From assembly GCA_017302035.1 (NCBI GenBank), contig JAFLEA010000003.1, positions 27,312 to 91,311 on the forward strand: a stretch of 64,000 nucleotides of DNA, in the 5' to 3' direction. Positions 17,793 to 26,356 of this stretch are shown here, piece by piece. A program made the translations under genes and the position numbers. Every line of letters starts with the position of its first letter. The stretch's first letter is position 1. The notes under the pieces are model-generated. The model had not been told where the DNA came from. It saw nothing but the letters and a program-made list of their open reading frames with translations, and made no database searches. The stretch is from Lysobacterales bacterium (lineage in GTDB: Bacteria > Pseudomonadota > Gammaproteobacteria > Xanthomonadales > Xanthomonadaceae).

Positions 17793-18116
17793 CTATGCGC
17801 CTGCCGCGCCGGCCGATGCCCGGGGCACGGCCCCGATCCGCGACCAGGCACGTTCGAACAGCAGGCAGGCCTCCGCCTCGGTGAGCACGCTGGCGGCCAC
17901 CTCGGCGCGCTGCAGGTACAGCCGCAGCGACTCGCCGTGTCCGGCGCGCGGATGGTTGAGATACACGTCGTAGGCCGCGCACAGGATTGGCCAGTAGCGC
18001 GCGAAGCTGCGCATGGCCCGTGCCCGCGGCAGGGCGTGGTACCGCTGCCGCCAATGCTCGCGCTCGCGATCGATGTCGATGACCACCGCCTGGTGGTCCG
18101 CTTGTCCGTTGTCCAT
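17793..18116 (-). CDS. Hypothetical protein
   Basis: 107 residues from the ATG at 18116, which has GGGAAG six bases upstream. It is a small soluble, helix-rich protein (DREREHWRQRYHALPRARAM, RSFARYWPILCAAYDVYLNH) with no motif I recognise and no signal peptide. It lies downstream of the iron-permease-family gene but separated by 120 nt. Codon use matches its neighbours, so it is probably a real gene. Confidence 0.55.
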   Translation of the reverse strand: MDNGQADHQAVVIDIDREREHWRQRYHALPRARAMRSFARYWPILCAAYDVYLNHPRAGHGESLRLYLQRAEVAASVLTEAEACLLFERAWSRIGAVPRASAGAAGA

Positions 18117-18236
18117 CGTCTTCCCGTTGCAGACCTGCCCGCGCAAGGATCCGGTCAGGGACGTGGGAATGCGGTGAACGTGGACCCGCACGGGCTGAAG
18201 GGTTCAGCTTCCGATCCGGCCCGGGGACCGCCCGGA

Positions 18237-18647
18237 TCAGTCCCCGTCGCGGCAGGGCGAAGCCCCGCGGGGCTCCTGCTTCCGCCGTGCCATGTCCGCC
18301 AGCGCCTCGTACCGCTTGCGGATCGCCTCCAGCTCGCGCTCATCCATCTCCTCCATGTCCAGCAGGATGTTGTCCGCCTCCCGGGTGGCGCGGATCAGTT
18401 CGTCCAGCTTCAGGTGGATGGCGGCGGTGTCTGCGTTCTGGGTGTGCTGGATCAGGAACACCATGAGGAAGGTGACGATGGTGGTGCCGGTGTTGATCGC
18501 CAGCTGCCAAGTGTCGTTGAAGCCGAACACCGGCCCGCTCAGCGCCCACGCTGCCACCACGGCCAGCGCCAGGCAGAACACCCACGGGGTCCCGGCCGCG
18601 CGCGAGGCCCGCTTGGCGACCAGGTTGAACAAGGTGTCGATGTGCAT
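18237..18647 (-). CDS. Low-affinity iron permease-family membrane protein
   Basis: 136 residues, starting at 18647. It has two membrane helices in the first 75 residues (PWVFCLALAVVAAWALSGPV and an INTGTTIVTFLMVFLIQHTQN segment), followed by a charged cytoplasmic helix (AIHLKLDELIRATREADNIL, EELEAIRKRYEAL-like). The TTIVTFLMVFLIQ-xQN-AAI-KLDELI pattern defines the low-affinity iron permease family (PF04120), named after yeast Fet4. Actual iron transport by the small bacterial members is not established. Confidence 0.8.
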   Translation of the reverse strand: MHIDTLFNLVAKRASRAAGTPWVFCLALAVVAAWALSGPVFGFNDTWQLAINTGTTIVTFLMVFLIQHTQNADTAAIHLKLDELIRATREADNILLDMEEMDERELEAIRKRYEALADMARRKQEPRGASPCRDGD

Positions 18648-18757
18648 GGCGGCGGCAGGCAGTGGATACCGGACCAGACTCCGGCCACGGCGGTGGAAGC
18701 ACGGTGAAGGCGCGCGCCGACGATCCCGCGCCGCCCCCGCCGGTGCGGCGGGGGCGG

Positions 18758-19948
18758 TCAGCCCAGCGCCGTGCCTGCGGCGTGGCCGGAAGCCCAGGCC
18801 CACTGGAAGTTGTAGCCGCCCAGCCAACCGGTCACGTCCAGCACCTCGCCGACGAAATACAGGCCCGGCACCTGGCGCGACTGCATCGTGGCCGAGGACA
18901 CGCCGTCGGTGTCCACGCCGCCCAGGGTGACCTCGGCGGTGCGGTAGCCCTCGGTGCCGCTGGCTACCAGCGGCCAGTGCGCCAGCGTCCCGGCCACCTG
19001 TCGCAGCTGCGGCGGATCGTACTGGCGCATGGGCCGGTTCGGCAGCCATGCCTCGCACAGGCGCTGGGCGAAGCGCCGCGGCATCGCCTCGGCCAGCACC
19101 GTCTTCAGCTCGGCGTCCGGACGGCGCTGCTGCTGCTCGTGCAGCCACGCGTGCGCGTCGCGGCCGGGCAGCAGGTCCAGGCGCAATTCGTCCCCGGGCT
19201 GCCAGTACGAGGAGACCTGCAGGATCGCCGGCCCGCTCACTCCTCGATGGGTGAACAGCAGGGCCTCGCGGAAGCTCCGGCCATTGCAGTGCGCTTCCAC
19301 TTCCAGCGACACCCCGGACAGGTCGGCGAGCCGCTCCTGGTGCCTGCCGCTGAGGGTCAACGGCACCAGCCCGGCACGGGTGGGCAGCACGGCATGGCCG
19401 AAACGGCGCGCCAACTCGTAGCCGAAACCGCTGGCGCCCAGGCTCGGGATCGACAGGCCGCCGCTGGCCACCACCAGCGCCGGCGCGGCGAAGCCCCCCT
19501 GCGCGGTGCGCAGGCGGAAGCCGCCGCCGTCGTCGTGCTCGACCCGCTCGACCGCGCACTGGGTGCGGATCTCCACCCCCGCCGCGGCGCATTCGTCCAG
19601 CAGCATCCTCACCACCAGCTTGGAAGACACGTCGCAGAACAGCTGGCCGGGGGACTTCTCGTGATATGCGATGCGGTGCCGCTCGACCAGGTCGATGAAG
19701 TGCCAGGGCGTGTAGCGTGCCAGCGCCGACTTGCAGAAGTGCGGGTTGGCCGACAGGTAGTTGGCCGGGGTGGTGCCGGTGTTGGTGAAATTGCAGCGCC
19801 CGCCGCCGGACATCAGGATCTTCTTGCCGACCTTGTTGGCGTGCTCGACCACCAGCACGCGCAGGCCGCGCGCGCCGGCGGTGAGCGCGCACATCAGCCC
19901 GGCCGCGCCGGCGCCGACCACGACCGCGTCGTAGCGCGCGGCACCCAT
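18758..19948 (-). CDS. NAD(P)/FAD-dependent oxidoreductase, YhiN/HI0933 family
   Basis: 396 residues. The N-terminal dinucleotide-binding motif GAGAAGLMCALTAG is followed by the family signature KVGKKILMSGGGRCNFTN. The second FAD contact is LVVASGGLSIPSLGASGFGY, and the C-terminal end GLYFVGEVLDVTGWLGGYNF with QWAWASGHAAG is also typical. The start at 19948 gives the fold's normal N-terminus. The family is a conserved flavoprotein group of unknown substrate. It lies 7 nt after yaeQ on the same strand. Confidence 0.88.
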   Translation of the reverse strand: MGAARYDAVVVGAGAAGLMCALTAGARGLRVLVVEHANKVGKKILMSGGGRCNFTNTGTTPANYLSANPHFCKSALARYTPWHFIDLVERHRIAYHEKSPGQLFCDVSSKLVVRMLLDECAAAGVEIRTQCAVERVEHDDGGGFRLRTAQGGFAAPALVVASGGLSIPSLGASGFGYELARRFGHAVLPTRAGLVPLTLSGRHQERLADLSGVSLEVEAHCNGRSFREALLFTHRGVSGPAILQVSSYWQPGDELRLDLLPGRDAHAWLHEQQQRRPDAELKTVLAEAMPRRFAQRLCEAWLPNRPMRQYDPPQLRQVAGTLAHWPLVASGTEGYRTAEVTLGGVDTDGVSSATMQSRQVPGLYFVGEVLDVTGWLGGYNFQWAWASGHAAGTALG

Positions 19949-19955
19949 GCCCGGC

Positions 19956-20510
19956 TCAGTTCGCCCGCGGGTCCGTGCGCGGCATCGGCCGCAGCACCGC
20001 CTCGCGGCCATCCTCGCCCAGCAGGCTGACTTCGCCGTCCTGGATCATCACCGTCAGGCGCAGGCCGCGCGCGTGCAGTCCCGCCAGCGCCTGCACCTGT
20101 TCCGCCGCCAGGTCGAGCACGGTCAGGTTGGCGTGGCGGGCCAGCGCCTGCGCGTTCTTCTCCCACCACACCTCGGCCGCACGGCCGCCGTAGTTCAACA
20201 CCACGACCTGCTGCGCGCGCCCGCAGGCCTTGCGGATGCGCGACTCGTCCGGCTGCCCGACCTCGATCCAGCGCACGATGTCACCGCCGTAGTCGCGCTG
20301 CCACAGGTCCGGATCCTCGTCGGTGCTGAGGCCGCGGCCGAACTCCAGCCGCTCGTCCGCATACAGCGCGAACGCCAGCAGCCGCACCATCAACCGCTCG
20401 TCGGTCTCCGACGGATGCTGGGCCAGGGTCAACGGGTACGTCGCGTAGTGGTGGCGGTCCATGTCGCTGACCTGCAGCTCGGCACGGACCACGGTGGATT
20501 TCAGCGCCAT
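19956..20510 (-). CDS. yaeQ: YaeQ family protein
   Basis: 184 residues. MALKSTVVRAELQVSDMDRH, HYATYPLTLAQHPSETDERL, MVRLLAFALYADE, GLSTDEDPDLWQRD and WIEVGQPDESRIRKAC are YaeQ signatures. The family has a restriction-endonuclease-like fold; YaeQ of E. coli was linked to suppression of RfaH loss, but its biochemical role is not settled. It shares a divergent promoter region with the DUF3297 gene. Confidence 0.92.
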   Translation of the reverse strand: MALKSTVVRAELQVSDMDRHHYATYPLTLAQHPSETDERLMVRLLAFALYADERLEFGRGLSTDEDPDLWQRDYGGDIVRWIEVGQPDESRIRKACGRAQQVVVLNYGGRAAEVWWEKNAQALARHANLTVLDLAAEQVQALAGLHARGLRLTVMIQDGEVSLLGEDGREAVLRPMPRTDPRAN

Positions 20511-20662
20511 GGGGATGTCCTGTCGCGCCAGTACCGTCCAGGGAGGGTGGCGGCGTGGCAGCGGGATATGCGAAGGGTGCCGCATCATACGCGCCACGCG
20601 GGCGGGCCAGGCAGGCCGGACTGGGGGTATCCTTGCGCCACACCCCGAACAGCCGAATGCCG

Positions 20663-20905
20663 ATGAGCGACACGCCCCCCGACCGCCTGGCCATGGATCC
20701 CGCCAGCCCCTTCCATGACCAGGCCGTGCTCGACCGCGGCGTGGGCGTGCGTTTCAACGGCCAGGAACGCGACAACGTCGAGGAGTATTCGGTCAGCGAG
20801 GGCTGGATCCGGGTCCAGGTCGGCCGTTCGCGCGACCGCCGCGGCAACCCGATGACGATCAAGGTCAAGGGCACGGTCGAGCCGTACTTCATCGCAGCCG
20901 ACTGA
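20663..20905 (+). CDS. DUF3297 family protein
   Basis: 80 residues from the ATG at 20663. The sequence (PDRLAMDPASPFHD, GVGVRFNGQERDNVEEY, SVSEGWIRVQVGRSRDRRGN, PMTIKVKGTVEPYF) matches DUF3297, a short conserved proteobacterial protein of unknown function. A possible -10 (TATCCT, 20628-20633) lies upstream, without a convincing -35. Confidence 0.88.
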   Translation: MSDTPPDRLAMDPASPFHDQAVLDRGVGVRFNGQERDNVEEYSVSEGWIRVQVGRSRDRRGNPMTIKVKGTVEPYFIAAD

Positions 20906-20927
20906 ACCTGCGGTCCCGGCGCGGCAC

Positions 20928-21905
20928 TCAGCCACCGCAGCCGGCCATCCTCGCATCGGCGTACCACAGCGCGCGCCGCGCCATGTCGTAGGCGTTGTTG
21001 GCCACGTTCGGCAGCATGTGCTCGGCGCGCACCGGGTCGGCGCCACGCGCAATGGCCGCTTCGGCCTTCTGCAATTCGTCCAGGTGCAGCAGCAACGGCT
21101 GCATCAGCGCGCGCAGGCGGACGCGGTCGCAGTGCGCATACGCCGTCTCCAGTGCCGCCACCTGCTCGCGGATGCGGCGGCTGGCCTCGCCGTCCAGGCC
21201 CGGCGCCGGCTGATAGGCGATGGGTGCGGCCTTGTACGCGTCGCCGGTGGCCTCGCTGCCCAGGTCGGTCGGTCGCGCGTGGTTCAGCGGATTGAAGGCG
21301 ATGTCCGGAGAAGGCCGCGCGCGGGCGTGCTGTACATCCTTGCCGAACAGGAATTCCTCGATCTTGCTCTGCGCCTGGTTGCGCAGCGCCCGGAGGTTCT
21401 CCGGGGAGAAGCGCGAGTCCCTGAAGTTCACCGGGTTGGGCCGCTCGGTCAACCGGCGCATCGCCCGGCCATCGTCGGGCACCGCGGTGCCACTGCCCGG
21501 TGCCGCGGCCGGTGGTCGCAGCCAACGGTCGGACGATTCGGTCGGCAATCGCGGACGCCCATTCTCGTCGAACAGGCCCGGTGACCCGGGTGGCGACACG
21601 ACGACCGGCGGGTCAGGTCGCAACGGCGCCGCGGCGGCGCGTGACGGTGGCGGCACAACGCTTGTGGTTGGCCCCGCCGCAGGCGGCATGGCCGGCGGCG
21701 GCAGGCCCGGACGCGCCTCGTTCCAGCGCTCGGTGAAGACGATCCGCATCCGCTCCTGGACGCCGCGATCGACCCGCACCACCTGAACGATGCCGCTGGC
21801 CAACCGCCACGCCACCACCAGCAACACGACGGTCCCCGCCGCGGCGATGGCTCGCGGCAGGATTTCCTCACGCCATGGCAGGTCGGCGGGTCGGGGCAAG
21901 GCCAT
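20928..21905 (-). CDS. Hypothetical membrane-anchored protein
   Basis: 325 residues from the ATG at 21905; an in-frame ATG 99 nt upstream cannot be excluded, and neither has a strong Shine-Dalgarno. It has one N-terminal membrane helix (AIAAAGTVVLLVVAWRLASG), a proline/alanine-rich linker (about 75-165), and a conserved-looking helical C-terminal domain (RFSPENLRALRNQAQSKIEE, REQVAALETAYAHCDRVRLR, DELQKAEAAIARGADPVRAE). I recognise no family. The topology suggests a periplasmic domain on a single anchor. Confidence 0.55.
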   Translation of the reverse strand: MALPRPADLPWREEILPRAIAAAGTVVLLVVAWRLASGIVQVVRVDRGVQERMRIVFTERWNEARPGLPPPAMPPAAGPTTSVVPPPSRAAAAPLRPDPPVVVSPPGSPGLFDENGRPRLPTESSDRWLRPPAAAPGSGTAVPDDGRAMRRLTERPNPVNFRDSRFSPENLRALRNQAQSKIEEFLFGKDVQHARARPSPDIAFNPLNHARPTDLGSEATGDAYKAAPIAYQPAPGLDGEASRRIREQVAALETAYAHCDRVRLRALMQPLLLHLDELQKAEAAIARGADPVRAEHMLPNVANNAYDMARRALWYADARMAGCGG

Positions 21906-22064
21906 GGAAGGTGGACTGGCGGGAAGAGGGAAAGACCCACCGCGCCAGCCAGAGTTCCCCGGCCGGGACCGCCGTCCCGGATCGATCATGCGCCGGCCGG
22001 CCATCGGAACCGGCTGCGGACGGGGCGGGCCTGCGGTACGCCCCCGGCGAGGCGGGCAAGCGAT

Positions 22065-23270
22065 CTATTCGCCGGTCAGGTCGACCACGTCGAACGGGGT
22101 GACCGGATCGACGTCGGCGTCGTAGTCCACGTCGTCGCGCTCGAAGCCGAACAGCTTGAGGAAGTCGTGCTTGTAGCTGGCGTAGTCGGTGGCGTCGAAC
22201 AGGTTCTCGGTGGTCACCGTCGGCCACAGGTCGCGGCAGGCCTGCTGCACGTCGTCGCGCAGTTCGCGGTCGTCCAGGCGCAGGCGACCGGAATCGTCCT
22301 GCGGCGGCGGGGCGGCCGCGTACAGATGTTCGCGGAAGGTGCGCTCGAGCTGCTCGATCGTGCCTTCGTGCAGCCCCTTCTCCTTCATGATCCGGTAGAC
22401 AATGGCGATGTACAGCGGCATCACCGGGATCGCGGCGCTGGCCTGGGTCACCACCGACTTGAGCACCGCCACGTTGGCCTGGCCGCCGCCGGGCTTGAGC
22501 TTCGCATCGATGGTGTGCGCGGCGCGGTCCAGGTCTTCCTTGGCCTTGCCCAGCGCGCCGTGCCAGTAGATGGGCCAGGTGATCTCGGTGCCGATGTAGC
22601 TGAAGGCCACGGTCTTCGCGTCCGGTGCCAGCACCCCGGCCTGGTCCAGCGCCTCGATCCACAGCTCCCAGTCCTCGCCGCCCATCACTCGGATGGTGTC
22701 GGCCACTTCCTCGTCAGTGGCCGGCTCGACCGTGGCATGGATGATCTGGTCGCGGTTGGTGTCCACCGCGGTGGCCTCGTAGGGCTGGCCGATGGGCTTG
22801 AGTGCGGAACGCTTGAGCTCGCCGGTATCGGGCAGGCGCCGCACCGGCGAGGCCAGCGAATAGACCACCAGGTCGATCGGGCCGCCCATCCCGCGGGCCA
22901 GCTCGATGGCCTTGGCGCGCACCTCGTCGGAGAAGGCATCGCCATTGATCGAGCGGCTCCACAGCCCGGCTTCCTTGGCGTACGTGTCGAACGCGGCGGA
23001 GTTGTACCAGCCGGCGTTGCCGGTCTTCTTCTCGGTGCCCGGCTTCTCGAAGAACACGCCCAGGGTGGCCGCGCCGTAGCCGAAGGCGGCGGTGATGCGC
23101 GCGGCCAGGCCATACCCGGTCGAGGAACCGATCACCAGCACCCGCTTGGGACCGTCGTTGCGCACGCCCTGCGCCTGCACGTGGCGAATCTGGTCCCGCA
23201 CGTTCTTCGCGCAGCCCAGCGGATGGGCGGTGGTGCAGATGAAGCCACGGACTTTGGGATGGATGACCAC
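22065..23270 (-). CDS. fabV: trans-2-enoyl-CoA/ACP reductase FabV
   Basis: 401 residues from a GTG at 23270, chosen because GAGG lies upstream and the product then starts [20 protein letters not shown] like all FabV proteins. The NADH-binding motif is [17 protein letters not shown] (48-64). The catalytic Tyr-x8-Lys pair is Y235…K244 in [12 protein letters not shown]. It reduces trans-2-enoyl thioesters in the last step of each fatty-acid elongation round and is the triclosan-insensitive alternative to FabI. No other fab gene is nearby. Confidence 0.95.
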   Translation of the reverse strand: MVIHPKVRGFICTTAHPLGCAKNVRDQIRHVQAQGVRNDGPKRVLVIGSSTGYGLAARITAAFGYGAATLGVFFEKPGTEKKTGNAGWYNSAAFDTYAKEAGLWSRSINGDAFSDEVRAKAIELARGMGGPIDLVVYSLASPVRRLPDTGELKRSALKPIGQPYEATAVDTNRDQIIHATVEPATDEEVADTIRVMGGEDWELWIEALDQAGVLAPDAKTVAFSYIGTEITWPIYWHGALGKAKEDLDRAAHTIDAKLKPGGGQANVAVLKSVVTQASAAIPVMPLYIAIVYRIMKEKGLHEGTIEQLERTFREHLYAAAPPPQDDSGRLRLDDRELRDDVQQACRDLWPTVTTENLFDATDYASYKHDFLKLFGFERDDVDYDADVDPVTPFDVVDLTGE

Positions 23271-23530
23271 GAATGCCTCGTTCAAAAGCGGATGGAAGCG
23301 CCGGCGCCGAGGACGGCTGCCGCGTGCCACAGTCTAAGTGGTCCGGCTCCAGTCCGCCCTTCCGGGGCGTATGGATGCCTCCCGGACCCATCCGCATTCC
23401 CGCGCCTGCGGCGTCGGCTGGCAACCGGCTGATGGCCGAACAGCGGCTGCCAGCCGACTTCCAAGCGGCAGGTCGAACGACACCGGAGTGGGGTAGAGTC
23501 ATTCAACCGTCCTCAACCGGCCCGCACGCC

Positions 23531-24757
23531 ATGCGTCTCCCGCACGTCCATAGACTGGCCTGCCTGCTCGCCCTGCTCGGCCTGCCGGCGGCGACCCTCG
23601 CCGCCGGGCCGGTGGCCCAGGTGCGGGTGACCTTCGACCGCGAAGCGATCACGACCTCCCGCACCGCGGGCCTGGCCGATGCCGCCGCCGGGCGCGAGGT
23701 CACCGCCGACGACCCGGTACGCGTGGCCTCGATCTCCAAGCTCGTCGTCGCCATCGGCGTGATGCGCCTGGCCGAAGCCGGCACGCTGGACCTGGACGCG
23801 GATGCGTCCACGCTGCTGGGTTGGGAGCTGCGCCATCCCGGCCATCCGGACGTGCCGGTCACCCTGCGCATGCTGCTCTCGCACACGTCGGGGCTGACCG
23901 ATGAAGCCGGCTACTGGCAGGTGCCGCTGGACGGCGCGCTGCGCGACCTGCTGGCCGATCCGCGCGCCTGGGATCCGGCACACGCGCCCGGCACGTACTT
24001 CCGCTACACCAACCTCAACTTCCCCCTGGTCGCCTCGGTGATGGAACGCGCCACCGGCGAACGCTTCGACCGCTTGATGCGCCGCCTGGTGTTCGAGCCG
24101 CTGGCGCTGGATGCCTGCTACGGCTGGGCCACCTGCAGCGATGCGGCCATCGCCCGCGCGGTGGTGCTGTACGAGACGGCCGGCGGCAAACCGGTGAACG
24201 ACGACCTGCATGGGCAGGCGCCGGCCTGCCCGGTGATGCGCGCCCGCGACGGCAGTTGCGATCTTTCGCGCTGGCAGCCGGGAGTGAACAGCGGCATGTT
24301 CTCGCCGCAGGGCGGCATGCGCATCTCCGCCGCCGGGCTGGCGAAGATCGGCCGGCTGCTGCTGCGCGGCGGCGAGGTCGATGGCGTGCGCCTGCTGCGC
24401 CCGGAGTCGGTGGACATCCTGTTCGCGCCGCAATGGACCCTGGTCGACGGCAACGGCGTCACCGCCGAGGAGGACGACAGCGGCCAGTCGCGCGCCGGCT
24501 TCTTCTGCCGCTACGGTCTGGCCGTGCAGACCCTGGCCACGCCGCGACCGGGCTGCCACGACGATCCGTTCGGCGACGGCGTGGAGCGGGTGGGTCATGC
24601 CGGCTCGGCCTATGGCCTGCTGTCGGGGCTGTGGCTGGACCGCAAAGCGGGGACCGGCACGGCCTACTTCGCCACCGGGGTGGCCAACGCCGAGCCGGGC
24701 AGCGCCTCGGCCTTCAGCGCGATCGAGGAGCGGCTGGCGCGCGGCACGGCGCCGTGA
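23531..24757 (+). CDS. Secreted serine hydrolase (beta-lactamase/D-aminopeptidase fold)
   Basis: 408 residues with a signal peptide ([20 protein letters not shown], cut near TLA-AG). S12-type motifs are S67-I-S-K70, YTN in [20 protein letters not shown], and HAG in VGHAGSAYG. Extra cysteines ([29 protein letters not shown]) suggest disulfides. A -10-like TAGAGT lies at 23494-23499. The stop overlaps the GTG of acpH by four bases (GTGA), so the two are translationally coupled. The substrate is unknown; an esterase or peptidase are equally possible. Confidence 0.82.
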   Translation: MRLPHVHRLACLLALLGLPAATLAAGPVAQVRVTFDREAITTSRTAGLADAAAGREVTADDPVRVASISKLVVAIGVMRLAEAGTLDLDADASTLLGWELRHPGHPDVPVTLRMLLSHTSGLTDEAGYWQVPLDGALRDLLADPRAWDPAHAPGTYFRYTNLNFPLVASVMERATGERFDRLMRRLVFEPLALDACYGWATCSDAAIARAVVLYETAGGKPVNDDLHGQAPACPVMRARDGSCDLSRWQPGVNSGMFSPQGGMRISAAGLAKIGRLLLRGGEVDGVRLLRPESVDILFAPQWTLVDGNGVTAEEDDSGQSRAGFFCRYGLAVQTLATPRPGCHDDPFGDGVERVGHAGSAYGLLSGLWLDRKAGTGTAYFATGVANAEPGSASAFSAIEERLARGTAP

Positions 24758-25359
24758 ACTATCTCGCCCACCTCTACCTGGCCCGCCCGGACCATGACGC
24801 CATGCTCGGCGCGCTGCTCGGCGACTTCGTGTTCGGCCGGAACGCGCTCGAGGACTGGAGCGAGGTGGAGCGGCGCGAGATCCTGATCCATCGCCGGGTC
24901 GACCGTTACACCGACGAGCACCCGCAGGTGGCCGCGGCCCGGCGCCTGTTCGGCGAAGGCCGCCGGCGCTATGCCGGGATCGCCCTGGACGTGTACTACG
25001 ACCACTGCCTGGCCCGCGACTGGGACCGCTACTGCGACATCCCGCTGCAGGCGTTCACCGCGCCGTTCTATCGCTACCTGCTTGCGCGCGTGGACGAATT
25101 GCCCGAGCGCCTGCGCCGGATCGCGCCACTGATGGCCGCGCACGACTGGCTCGGCTCCTACCGCGAGCGCGGCAACGTTGACCGCGCGGTGACCCGGATC
25201 GCCACCCGCCTGTCGCGCAACGGCGAGCGCCTGGTCCAGTGCCTGGACGACCTGCGCCGGCACGAGGCCGCCATCGCCACCGGCTTCGACCGTTTCTTCC
25301 CGCAGCTGGCAGAGTACGTCTCATCGTTGCGTATCAAGCCGGAGCCCGTACCGGACTGA
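24754..25359 (+). CDS. acpH: Acyl-carrier-protein phosphodiesterase (AcpH family, DUF479)
   Basis: 201 residues from a GTG at 24754 embedded in the upstream stop (GTGA). [74 protein letters not shown] and ATRLSR are AcpH signatures. The conserved His/Asp residues belong to an HD-like fold. The enzyme removes the 4'-phosphopantetheine arm from acyl carrier protein in E. coli, although its physiological need is uncertain. Confidence 0.88.
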   Translation: MNYLAHLYLARPDHDAMLGALLGDFVFGRNALEDWSEVERREILIHRRVDRYTDEHPQVAAARRLFGEGRRRYAGIALDVYYDHCLARDWDRYCDIPLQAFTAPFYRYLLARVDELPERLRRIAPLMAAHDWLGSYRERGNVDRAVTRIATRLSRNGERLVQCLDDLRRHEAAIATGFDRFFPQLAEYVSSLRIKPEPVPD

Positions 25360-25425
25360 GATCCTGCCCGGCGTCGATACGCTCTGCCTTCTCACCGCCC
25401 GTCGTCCCCCTCGATCGAGCCGCCC

Positions 25426-26082
25426 ATGTCCCTCGCCCTCTACGCCCACCCGTTCTCGTCCTACTGCCAGAAGGTGCTGGTCGCGCTGTACGAGAACGAC
25501 ACTGCGTTCGAGTACCGCCACCTGGAGGAAGAGGCGCACGCGCAGGCACTGGCCCGGCTGTGGCCGATGAAACGCTTCCCGGTGCTGGTCGACGGCCCCC
25601 GCACCGTGATCGAGGCCACCTCGATCATCGAGTACCTGCACGTCGCCCATCCCGGGCCGCTGCGCCTGCTGCCGGCCGATCCGCTGGCCGCGGTGGGAGT
25701 GCGCATGCTCGACCGCTTCTTCGACAACTACGTGTCCACCCCGCAGCAGAAGATCGTGTTCGACGCGATCCGCGCCGAGCCCGACCGAGACCCCTACGGC
25801 GTGGCCGAGGCGCGGCGCATGCTCGATACCGCCTATGCCTGGCTGGAGCGGCACCTGCAGGACGGCCGCACCTGGGCCTCGGGCGACGACTTCAGTCTGG
25901 CCGACTGCGGTGCCGCGCCGTTCCTGTTCTATGCCGACTGGACCCATCCGATCCCGCCGGCCCACCGCCACGTGCATGCCTACCGCCAACGCCTGCTGCA
26001 GCGTCCCGGCTTCGCCTGCGCCGTGGACCAGGCGCGCCCGTACCGGCGCTACTTCCCGCTGGGCGCGCCGGACCGCGACTGA
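25426..26082 (+). CDS. Glutathione S-transferase family protein
   Basis: 218 residues. The N-terminal thioredoxin fold begins MSLALYAHPFSSYCQKVLVA; the cis-proline motif (RFPVLVDG) and the glutathione gamma-Glu contact (IEATSIIEYL) follow. The C-terminal helical domain (about 85-210) includes WASGDDFSLADCGAAPFLFY, whose SLAD matches the N-capping motif of GSTs. Likely cytosolic detoxification or stress protection; the subclass is unclear. Confidence 0.88.
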   Translation: MSLALYAHPFSSYCQKVLVALYENDTAFEYRHLEEEAHAQALARLWPMKRFPVLVDGPRTVIEATSIIEYLHVAHPGPLRLLPADPLAAVGVRMLDRFFDNYVSTPQQKIVFDAIRAEPDRDPYGVAEARRMLDTAYAWLERHLQDGRTWASGDDFSLADCGAAPFLFYADWTHPIPPAHRHVHAYRQRLLQRPGFACAVDQARPYRRYFPLGAPDRD

Positions 26083-26139
26083 GGCCAGCGCAGTGCGCCG
26101 CCACCGCCCGCCGCGCGGCGGCGTGCGCACCGGGCCGGG

Positions 26140-26355
26140 CTAGGAGTCGCCGTGGACGGTGAACGTGCACTCCAGTTCCAGCGGAGGCGGGCCGCCTTCC
26201 GGACGGTCGCCCACCTCGATCACCACCCGCGCGATCAGCTTCGGTCGCGGCCGTGGTACCTGGGTGGTGTTGTAGACCGGGGTGACGTCGACATCGACGA
26301 AGACGCCACCGCCCAGATCCAGGTTGAAGGTGTTCTTGTCCATTCGCATGGCCAT
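26140..26355 (-). CDS. Small hypothetical protein coupled to CadC-like regulator
   Basis: 71 residues. The ATG at 26355 is one base after the upstream TGA and has GAGGAG six bases before it, inside the 3' end of the regulator gene, so translation is clearly coupled. The sequence (MDKNTFNLDLGGGVFVDVDV, NTTQVPRPRPKLIARVVIEV, PLELECTFTVHGDS) suggests a small beta-sheet protein without a signal peptide. I do not recognise a family. Its coupling argues that it works with the regulator. Confidence 0.6.
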   Translation of the reverse strand: MAMRMDKNTFNLDLGGGVFVDVDVTPVYNTTQVPRPRPKLIARVVIEVGDRPEGGPPPLELECTFTVHGDS

Positions 26356-26356
26356 C